A stretch of 5,594 bases of DNA, taken from contig DNPN01000152.1 of the NCBI GenBank assembly GCA_003501385.1, positions 17,673 to 23,266 on the forward strand. The letters are read 5' to 3'. Made by a program: the position numbers and the translations under genes. A model generated the notes under the pieces. The model was not told where the DNA came from and made no database searches. It saw only the letters and a program-made list of their open reading frames with translations. Source of the stretch: Rhizobium sp. GTDB lineage: Bacteria; Pseudomonadota; Alphaproteobacteria; Rhizobiales; Rhizobiaceae. This document shows positions 1 to 5,594 of this stretch, in pieces. How positions within the stretch are numbered: the stretch's first letter is position 1; each line of letters begins with the position of its first letter.

Positions 1-961
1 TGCCGTGATGGGGAAAGAACTCGTTGGGAACGCGATGTTCCTCACACATTCGGCGAAGCCGATCAGCAAACAGCTCGACGCGCTGGCGCGATCCGCCAAA
101 CATTAAATTCCGCTTGCCTCGCAGAAGCCGAAAGACATCACTTGCTAATCGATCAGGGATACCGTGGACTTCGGCATCGTCGTTTTCCGTCTCAGAATCG
201 TCCAGATCGTCATCGCTCTCGCGCGCAACGGCACCAGATTTCGGTTCTCTGGTATAGTAACCCCGTATTTGAAGTTTGACTCCGTTACTCTCGTCTTCAC
301 CATGGATTTGCGTGACCAGCGCGCCCTCAGCGGGCCTGAGTGCATCGGCTGCGAGGTTCATGTCGCCAAGCGTGGCCGATAAACCAATCCGATCGATGCG
401 GTCTCGACCACAAGCAATCTCAATGCGCTTCAGGATGGACTGCAATTGCATGCCGCGTTCACTGCCGATGAAAGCGTGCAACTCATCAATGACAACGGCA
501 TCAAGCGACGAAAACAGGAAACGAACCTCCCGACCTCGTCGGACAAGCAGAGCTTCAAGGGACTCAGGCGTGATCAAAACAATGCCGCTTGGTCGCTTTC
601 GTGCCCTCGCCTTGGCGTCTGAAGACACGTCGCCGTGCCACTTATGAAGCTGGATATCGCACGCTTCACACAGGCTTTCCAACCGCCGGAATTGATCGTT
701 GATCAGCGCTTTGAGAGGGCTCACGTACAACACGGAAAACCCGTCTCTGTTGTCCTTAGCGAGAACACGCGTAAGCAATGGCAACATTGCCGCTTCTGTT
801 TTACCAGCAGCGGTCTTGGCGGATATGACAACGTCACCACCCCGCAGGACGGCAGGTATGGCTTTTTCCTGCACATCGCGCAGGCGTTGCCATTTCTGTT
901 GCCAAACCCACCGCTGAACTTCAGGGCTGAGGCGATCAAAGGCGGAGGGTGGCAAGTTCAT
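1..961 (-). CDS. sngC: Lhr-like DEAD/DEAH-box SF2 helicase, Shango SngC (3' part beyond window)
   Basis: The gene begins at 961 and runs off the left edge, leaving 320 uninterrupted codons. SF2 helicase motifs appear in order: a Q-motif-like LRDVQ (27-31), motif I SAKTAAGKTE (47-56, Walker lysine K54), motif Ia SPLKALINDQ (81-90), motif Ib ITPESLE (130-136), motif II DELH (159-162), motif III SAT (195-197) and the start of the second RecA domain with HHG (318-320). The N-terminus (FDRLSPEVQRW) and motif I resemble Lhr-like helicases, including BrxHI of BREX and SngC of Shango. The expected role is ATP-driven DNA unwinding or translocation in the cytoplasm, with SngB as partner. An acidic stretch at 248-264 lies between motif III and the second RecA domain. 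The gene overlaps sngB by 26 bases. The start is uncertain: ATG 961 is preceded by in-frame GTG 964, TTG 967 and ATG 991, and none has a convincing ribosome site. The helicase call is certain; the Shango assignment rests on context. Confidence 0.93.
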   Translation of the reverse strand, partial: MNLPPSAFDRLSPEVQRWVWQQKWQRLRDVQEKAIPAVLRGGDVVISAKTAAGKTEAAMLPLLTRVLAKDNRDGFSVLYVSPLKALINDQFRRLESLCEACDIQLHKWHGDVSSDAKARARKRPSGIVLITPESLEALLVRRGREVRFLFSSLDAVVIDELHAFIGSERGMQLQSILKRIEIACGRDRIDRIGLSATLGDMNLAADALRPAEGALVTQIHGEDESNGVKLQIRGYYTREPKSGAVARESDDDLDDSETENDDAEVHGIPDRLASDVFRLLRGKRNLMFGGSRQRVELFADRLRRMCEEHRVPNEFFPHHG

Positions 962-2258
962 CACCAATGTCGTCGTTATCCTCGATGACATCAAAGTCAG
1001 ACGAGCCTTGGTGATCCACGGTCACCTCGACCTTGGTCAAAATGTCATTCCATTGCACGTCCGGATTTTGATCGAGAACGGCCAGCAAATCCACAAATGC
1101 CTTAACGGTGTTGCGTGGGGTGCGGAAATAGGCATCACCGATGGTGTTTGAGCAGTGGTCCATAAAAGCAATCAAGGCTTCGTCCGGCACCAGATATTTA
1201 TCCGGATCACCACCAGCAAATACGTCCCGCAGACGCTCCAGCAGATGGAATAACTCTTCTGGGGTCAGGCTAGGCAGATTGATGACAGGGCCTGAGTAGT
1301 CCGTCAGCCCGCCAACGGCAAAGCTATTTTCGGCAAGCCTGCTCTGGAGAGCTTCATATGAGTAAAGGCCACGACGTGGATCCAGCAGAAACTCTGGTGT
1401 TCCGCCGAGAATGAAGCCAATCCCCTCCGTGGTACCCTGCAAAACGTCGTTGAGGATGCGCAATATCTGCTCATAGTTTTGTTTTCGGGCCTGCACATTC
1501 TGCAACTTGTACAGGTTGACCAACTCGTCCAAAGACACAAGCAGGCCACCAAAGCCTGCTATCCGCACGAACCGCGCAAGGAGACGAAGCCCATCGTAGA
1601 ACGATGCGTCATCAATGATGGTCCGCACACCAAGATCGGTCCGAGCCTCTGTTTTCGTTGTGTATTCACCTCTCAGCCAGCGCAGGGCATTATCTTGTAG
1701 AGCCGTGTTGCCTTCTTCATATCCCCTAGCATAAGTGGCCACGACAGTGGCAAAGTCGTATCCAGCGACCATTTCTCGAATGTCACCAAGACCCTCCTTG
1801 ACAGCGGCCTCGACGGGAACGCCCGAAGCGACTGCGCGTTCGGTGACTTTCTGGATATAGCTCTCGAGGATATTTCTTAAAGCACCACCATCTGGTGCTG
1901 TGCGGGTTGAAAGGCTGCGCGCCAACTCCGCATAGAGCGAGCGCGCCTGACCATTCGTTGCATGGATACGACGATCCGGTGAAAGGTCGGCCTGACAGAC
2001 CGCAAGTCTGCTTTGCAGAGCAATCTGTCGAACAAGGAAAAGAAAGAAAGTTTTCCCGGCACCATAGGCCCCAATAACAAATCGGATACTCGCCCCACCC
2101 TGCCCTACGCGATTAATATCGCGAATCATGGCATCGATTTCACGCTGCCGTCCGACCTGGATGTGCTGTAGTCCAAGACGTGGCACGACACCTGCCCGTA
2201 AGGCATTAATGATCGTGTCGCGGTCGCGCGGCTTCATGGCTGGCTGTTTAACTGTCAT
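936..2258 (-). CDS. sngB: BrxD-like P-loop ATPase, Shango SngB
   Basis: This is a complete 440-residue P-loop ATPase of the BREX ATP-binding family (BrxD-like, DUF2791). The Walker A motif is GAYGAGKT at 63-70, followed by a hydrophobic helix. Walker B is LLVSLDE at 239-245, with D244 and E245 as the magnesium and catalytic acids. A sensor-1-like GGTPEFL lies at 285-291, and R295, R296 and R307 are candidate finger or sensor arginines. The N-terminal INALRAGVVPRLGL and VGRQRE segments before Walker A are typical of the family. In Shango and type 2 BREX this ATPase sits beside an Lhr-like helicase, so it probably works as a cytoplasmic oligomeric partner or loader of SngC; that role is inferred. 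The ATG overlaps the sngA stop as ATGA and has GGAAAG (2273-2268) nine bases upstream, which supports this start. The ATG at 2237 (M8) is an alternative. No key residue is missing. The protein is soluble, with no signal peptide or membrane segment. Confidence 0.92.
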   Translation of the reverse strand: MTVKQPAMKPRDRDTIINALRAGVVPRLGLQHIQVGRQREIDAMIRDINRVGQGGASIRFVIGAYGAGKTFFLFLVRQIALQSRLAVCQADLSPDRRIHATNGQARSLYAELARSLSTRTAPDGGALRNILESYIQKVTERAVASGVPVEAAVKEGLGDIREMVAGYDFATVVATYARGYEEGNTALQDNALRWLRGEYTTKTEARTDLGVRTIIDDASFYDGLRLLARFVRIAGFGGLLVSLDELVNLYKLQNVQARKQNYEQILRILNDVLQGTTEGIGFILGGTPEFLLDPRRGLYSYEALQSRLAENSFAVGGLTDYSGPVINLPSLTPEELFHLLERLRDVFAGGDPDKYLVPDEALIAFMDHCSNTIGDAYFRTPRNTVKAFVDLLAVLDQNPDVQWNDILTKVEVTVDHQGSSDFDVIEDNDDIGDELATLRL

Positions 2259-2273
2259 GCGGATACGCTTTCC
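2255..2273 (-). promoter_or_regulatory. ATGA stop/start overlap with ribosome site for sngB
   Basis: The sngB ATG (2258-2256) shares bases with the sngA TGA (2257-2255). GGAAAG at 2273-2268, inside the end of sngA, precedes the ATG by nine bases. This is a standard layout for translational coupling and suggests balanced SngA and SngB synthesis. Confidence 0.7.
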
Positions 2274-5170
2274 ATAACGTCGTCAGATTTTGTTGCAGGA
2301 ATGGATGGGAGAAGATGAACGTTGACGTCAACTGGATCGTCTCCTTCAAGAAGGAGATCATCGAAACGATCAAGCGCCCATTCGTTGATTACTTCCTTTG
2401 CGGCACCGGGCATCAACCCGCCTTCGCGCACCAAACGCTCGAAGTCAGCGGCTGACCAGGACTGGCGAGCGATAAGCTCCATTAGAAGCGATCCGTATCG
2501 CTGTTCCAAACCATCAAAACGTTCGCCGTCTGATGTCACGTCGTCTGGAACTGGCTCTATAGAGATGGGAGCCGCCTCCTCTTCATCCGTAAAAATATCG
2601 GCAAGAACGCTGGATGTTATGCGGGTTTCTGAACGGATGCTTTGTAAACGCGTAATATCGATTGCCGGGCTCTTGGTACCAACGGGTGCGGGGCGAGACC
2701 TGACAGCAACAGAGGGATCTTCCCGGGTCGCGTGAGCACTATGAAGCCTGTCATAAAGACCGTTTACCGCCAGCCCCATCCGCTTGAAGATCAACTCGAG
2801 CTTGCGAATTTCGTCTGCATGAAGTTCACCGTCGGCGACAGCCATACTGATCAATTCGGTAGCAACCGCCTCGCGCGCATCAGGCGGAATATCTTTGAGA
2901 CGTTTCATCCAATCATCGAGTCGTTCGGGCCTTGCTTCATTCAGCCGCACCTCGGCTATCAAACGCAGACGGTCATTTTCAGTCAGATCTGGTGCTTGCT
3001 GTATTCTCTCAAGAATAGCGTTTCGCTCGCTTTCATGGAAATGGCCGTCAGCATGTCCCACGATCATGCCGAGCATGAGACTGAGCTGAAGCTCACGAAA
3101 ATACGGCGTTGCTTCCGCAGATTGACTGGGTTGTAACGGGAACACAATGACATCGTCGCCGGCACCTGACACCTTAATCGCATAGGCTGGGTCACAAGTG
3201 ACACCGAGGTTAAATGCTGCACAGAGTTGGCTGATGTCTCGAAGTTTCGATTTTGTTGGCGCATCGCCAAGATCAATCCCGGTGATAGTCGCAATCTGAG
3301 CAACAGTGACTGTCGTTTGTTGGCTTGCCAACGTTTCCAACGCCGCTAAGGGGGCGGTCTCAATTGTCTCAGCCGCACTGCGCCGCAAAGAAGAGGGAAG
3401 TTTTGCTATTGCCGAAAGGTTCGGCTTCAGCCCCGGCAATCGCCCGACCGCGCGGCTATAATCATCAAGCGCGTCAGTACACTGATTGAATAAATTACGC
3501 ACCGTATTGATAGGTTCAGCACGGTCTGTAACATCGGGGATCATTCCACCGGATATTTCGACATCGACTTCAAACGTTCCGCTGCACGCGCGATAGCGCT
3601 TTTTCAGCGCTTTCACTCTACCGGGTTTCATCACGTAACCCTTAGGATACCGTTCGGTCGCCGCAGTGATGAAAAGTTCCCGCAGCATCTCCGGTGCTCG
3701 TTTGGCTGGCGTGCGCACTCGGGTTTCAGGGTGAGTCATGGCGAAACGTAATAGCAACTCTGGCTCAATCGGCCTCTGATCACGAACCCGAACGCCGATT
3801 GCGATTTTGATAGCTGTGGGAATCTCAAAGCCGTTTGGTTGCAGATTGGCGATGAACGCCTCTGATGGCTCTCCACTGCCCAATTGGACCGCCGACAACA
3901 GATCAGTGGCGTAGCGATTGAATGAACCGTTATGGCCGTAGACATCCAGTAATCGTTGAACTTCATTGATGACAGCGTCATTGCCCGGCGCAGACGGCTC
4001 CAGCATCAAGCGGCGCTCCAGGCCGTAGAAATAGAGGAAAACATATCCAATATATGTGATGGGGTCTGACCTGTCTCCCGCCAGCCACTGAAGGTAGGAA
4101 TATCTGGCTGAAGGCGCGAGCTGGGCGTAGGAAGGCCAATAGCCCATCGTTTCGCCATTTGGATCGCCGGACTTTGCAATGCTATACCGTGGATTGATAA
4201 GGCAATTCTCATCATCCCCCAAACGACCCTGCTTTGAGAGCGACGGGCCGACATAGATCAAGCCCTTTGTGATTGTAAAAGGCCCGACAGTGACTGGCGT
4301 TGAGGGGGACACCCACAGTGAACTGCCCGTTACCTGAGGCTTTGCCGACTGCTGACTGTATTTCTCTTCACTGCTGTTTTTATTGGGCGCGGCTCGATTG
4401 TTGTGAAAATTCAGCAACGAAGAATTTTTGATTTCACTGTTCGCACTCGGTGACGCAGGGGTTGGAGCAATAATTTCCACCAATGTGTCATTATCAGCGC
4501 TGGCGACGGCCGCTGGAATAGGTTTTGTCGAAAAGGAGTGCCTAGGGGGTGTGGTAAGCGCAACTGAAGCTTGAGCCGCGACTGGATGACAAGCTACAGC
4601 TCCGGCTTTTCGGATTGAACGACCACGCCACCAAGCCCTCCCGAGGAATAAGACAGCTCCCCAGAAGACGATCTTCCATAAAACAGAAGATGCGCTGTCG
4701 TTGCCAGATGACGATTGTTTTTCGACCAAATCGGGCGTTGGCTGGATGTTTTGAGGCACCTTAATTTCGGCCGCCGGAACCTTCATTGGAGCCGTCTCGT
4801 CCGGTGCCTTCAGCGCAGCATCAGCAGCGGGGGCGACATCAACAGACTGTTCACTCACAGAAGGTGAAGAAGCGACGGGGGTGGAAATTGTGCCAGATGG
4901 CGGAATTGAAGCGCGTGGAATTAGCCGTTCCAGTGTTGCTTCATCGATAACCCCGGTGGGAGGCAAGCCCGCACTGGCTTGGAATGACTTCAGAGCTGTT
5001 ATAGAGCGGCGTCCCCACACCCCATCCACGACACCGACATTGTAGCCTCGATCAGCCAAAGCCTGCTGAACGTCCCGGGGAGTTCGGCTCTGCGAAAAAG
5101 CATCGGACGCGACAGGATACAACAGCGATCCAAACGTCATCAAAATAAAGGCTATACGTCGCAAGCTCAC
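2255..5170 (-). CDS. sngA: Membrane-anchored peptidoglycan-binding / TerB-N–TerB–TerB-C protein, Shango SngA
   Basis: The protein has 971 residues from GTG 5170. In order it shows a signal peptide (SLRR, hydrophobic 6-20, likely cleavage after VASDA at about 24), a PG_binding_1 domain (29-84, with DGVWG at 49-53 and GLPPTG at 68-73), a Pro/Ala-rich linker (85-161), a transmembrane helix (about 163-181) followed by R/K residues, and a Ser/Asn/Lys/Gln-rich linker to about 284. Next comes TerB-N (about 285-500, with YWPSY at 344-348 and YFYGLERRL at 380-388). A TerB helical domain (about 692-800) has two acidic half-sites, ADGHFHESE and ADGELHADE, and TerB-C covers about 845-955. TerB modules are known partners of P-loop ATPases and helicases, and SngA of Shango is of this type. 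The inferred topology is periplasmic wall-binding domain and cytoplasmic TerB region. An in-frame TTG at 5218 would add 16 residues, but it falls inside a likely promoter; TTG 5164 is also possible. Despite the family name, tellurite resistance is not implied. Confidence 0.88.
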   Translation of the reverse strand: MSLRRIAFILMTFGSLLYPVASDAFSQSRTPRDVQQALADRGYNVGVVDGVWGRRSITALKSFQASAGLPPTGVIDEATLERLIPRASIPPSGTISTPVASSPSVSEQSVDVAPAADAALKAPDETAPMKVPAAEIKVPQNIQPTPDLVEKQSSSGNDSASSVLWKIVFWGAVLFLGRAWWRGRSIRKAGAVACHPVAAQASVALTTPPRHSFSTKPIPAAVASADNDTLVEIIAPTPASPSANSEIKNSSLLNFHNNRAAPNKNSSEEKYSQQSAKPQVTGSSLWVSPSTPVTVGPFTITKGLIYVGPSLSKQGRLGDDENCLINPRYSIAKSGDPNGETMGYWPSYAQLAPSARYSYLQWLAGDRSDPITYIGYVFLYFYGLERRLMLEPSAPGNDAVINEVQRLLDVYGHNGSFNRYATDLLSAVQLGSGEPSEAFIANLQPNGFEIPTAIKIAIGVRVRDQRPIEPELLLRFAMTHPETRVRTPAKRAPEMLRELFITAATERYPKGYVMKPGRVKALKKRYRACSGTFEVDVEISGGMIPDVTDRAEPINTVRNLFNQCTDALDDYSRAVGRLPGLKPNLSAIAKLPSSLRRSAAETIETAPLAALETLASQQTTVTVAQIATITGIDLGDAPTKSKLRDISQLCAAFNLGVTCDPAYAIKVSGAGDDVIVFPLQPSQSAEATPYFRELQLSLMLGMIVGHADGHFHESERNAILERIQQAPDLTENDRLRLIAEVRLNEARPERLDDWMKRLKDIPPDAREAVATELISMAVADGELHADEIRKLELIFKRMGLAVNGLYDRLHSAHATREDPSVAVRSRPAPVGTKSPAIDITRLQSIRSETRITSSVLADIFTDEEEAAPISIEPVPDDVTSDGERFDGLEQRYGSLLMELIARQSWSAADFERLVREGGLMPGAAKEVINEWALDRFDDLLLEGDDPVDVNVHLLPSIPATKSDDVMESVSA

Positions 5171-5172
5171 CA

Positions 5173-5178
5173 CCCCCC
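5173..5178 (-). promoter_or_regulatory. G-rich ribosome-binding site deciding the sngA start
   Basis: A run of six G on the minus strand lies 8 bases before TTG 5164 and just before GTG 5170. The spacing is best for TTG 5164 and short for GTG 5170, whereas GTG is the commoner start codon. Either start gives a normal signal peptide (SLRRIAF or RRIAF onward). The ATG at 5140 has no such site and would lose the positive N-region. Confidence 0.4.
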
Positions 5179-5186
5179 GGCATTGG

Positions 5187-5218
5187 TGGCAATATACACA
5201 AAATCGTCGCGCAACCAA
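5187..5218 (-). promoter_or_regulatory. Candidate sigma70-type promoter of the operon
   Basis: On the minus strand, TTGGTT (5218-5213) is followed after 16 bases by TATATT (5196-5191), a fair match to a -35/-10 pair. Transcription would start around 5187-5184, some 15-20 bases ahead of GTG 5170 and TTG 5164. The short leader then contains a G-rich ribosome site. If used, this promoter leaves the in-frame TTG at 5218 untranscribed. The call is by eye only. Confidence 0.45.
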
Positions 5219-5405
5219 GAGGCGTGAACCAGGTTAAAGCACGAGCAAAACGCCTATAAACGCTGATTTTCTTTATTTATTATGATTTAAAAATATAATA
5301 GCTGCGGCGACTTTTGATGGAATGTCTAACTTAGTTCAATCAAATTTTGAGTCACGTATGACAATGTGTTAATTTCCGTGTCCATTTAATCACGTTTGCC
5401 GTTAC

Positions 5406-5454
5406 GTAATGATCCAGGATTTACATTGAATTGATCAATTTTTCAGATCATTAC
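5406..5454. repeat. 9-bp inverted repeat around a palindrome
   Basis: GTAATGATC at 5406-5414 is matched exactly by its reverse complement GATCATTAC at 5446-5454. The 31 bases between them contain the perfect palindrome AATTGATCAATT (5429-5440). The spacing is long for a terminator hairpin and there is no upstream gene to terminate. A paired operator for a dimeric regulator is more likely, but that is inference. Confidence 0.5.
5429..5440. repeat. 12-bp perfect palindrome AATTGATCAATT
   Basis: All 12 bases are self-complementary around a central GATC. It sits inside the larger inverted repeat, though off its centre by about 4.5 bases. It could be a helix-turn-helix regulator half-site pair. 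In AT-rich sequence a palindrome of this length could also arise by chance. Confidence 0.4.
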
Positions 5455-5475
5455 TGATAGCGGACTGTGGGTCAA
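5448..5475 (-). promoter_or_regulatory. Weak distal promoter candidate overlapping the inverted repeat
   Basis: On the minus strand, TTGACC (5475-5470) is followed after 16 bases by TAATGA (5453-5448). The -10-like hexamer lies within the right arm of the inverted repeat, so a protein bound there could block it. It would give a leader of more than 250 bases before sngA. The hexamer match is only partial. Confidence 0.2.
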
Positions 5476-5594
5476 GCTCAAGTGAAAATACGGCTCATTT
5501 CAAAGCGAAAATCAACACAATATAGCATCGTTCACAAAACGTGAATCGTTATCATTTTGATTTTTATGGCTTTCATGATTCCATCGGTTTCGGA

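Larger units (their letters stand above)
5219..5594. other. AT-rich non-coding leader upstream of the operon
   Basis: This stretch of about 375 bases is roughly 36% G+C by hand count, well below the genes. I found no convincing gene on either strand: the longest starts soon meet stops, for example a 14-codon frame near the right edge on the minus strand. It holds an inverted repeat and palindrome (5406-5454), a very AT-rich patch at about 5268-5300, and weak promoter-like hexamers. It is probably the regulatory region of the operon, and possibly the junction of a defence island with its neighbour. Confidence 0.6.

Noticed and set aside
24..988. Several plus-strand open frames opposite the helicase.
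   Set aside because: The minus-strand frame over this stretch contains all N-terminal SF2 helicase motifs in order. The plus-strand frames show no domain signature.
2322..3136. Two plus-strand open frames of about 135 codons each opposite sngA.
   Set aside because: They are antisense to well-defined domains of sngA, are rich in Ser/Arg without recognisable motifs, and have no ribosome site that I can see. They are shadow frames.
2255..5170. Tellurite resistance function suggested by the TerB name.
   Set aside because: No TerC, TerD or other ter operon genes are present, and the ATPase and helicase neighbours point to DNA processing and defence.
5050..5182. A small minus-strand frame starting at the ATG around 5182, overlapping the start of sngA in another frame.
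   Set aside because: It is only about 43 codons, overlaps the signal peptide and PG-binding coding region, and has no ribosome site or recognisable product.
5179..5218. A CxxCxxC pattern in the extra N-terminal residues of the longest sngA frame, resembling a metal-binding motif.
   Set aside because: It lies upstream of the likely true start and overlaps a good promoter candidate, so it is probably not translated.
5531..5545. Small TTCAC/GTGAA inverted repeat with a five-base loop near the right edge.
   Set aside because: The stem is only 5 bp, has no T tract and no gene to terminate. It is compatible with chance.

Overview
The window holds one co-oriented operon, read entirely on the minus strand, which matches the three-gene anti-phage defence system Shango (TerB-domain protein, BrxD-like ATPase, Lhr-like helicase). 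In transcription order it contains sngA (5170 to 2255), sngB (2258 to 936) and the first 320 codons of sngC (961 down to the left edge, where the gene is cut). sngA and sngB overlap by 4 bases (ATGA) and sngB and sngC by 26 bases, so the three products are very probably translated as a coupled set. The system name comes from recognising the domain set and gene order; no database search was run.

The most notable feature is the first protein. The TerB-N, TerB and TerB-C domains occupy its C-terminal two thirds. In front of them lie a signal peptide, a peptidoglycan-binding domain (PG_binding_1 type), a proline-rich stretch and one transmembrane helix followed by a cluster of positive charges. 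The predicted topology places the peptidoglycan-binding domain in the periplasm and the TerB part in the cytoplasm with the ATPase and helicase. This suggests a cell-wall-tethered, membrane-anchored form of the system, able in principle to link an event at the envelope to DNA processing inside.

Right of the operon, 5219 to 5594 is a non-coding leader of about 36% G+C, clearly more AT-rich than the genes. It carries a 9-bp inverted repeat around a 12-bp palindrome and at least one weak promoter candidate. A better promoter candidate (TTGGTT, 16 bases, TATATT) lies at 5218-5191. If it is real, it rules out the longest possible start of sngA and supports the GTG/TTG starts at 5170/5164.

The host is probably a Gram-negative proteobacterium, perhaps an alphaproteobacterium, judging by the signal peptide plus PG_binding_1 architecture and the mid-range G+C of the genes. 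Nothing in the window fixes the genus. No RNA gene, insertion sequence or CRISPR array was seen. Plus-strand open frames opposite the operon are shadows of the real genes.
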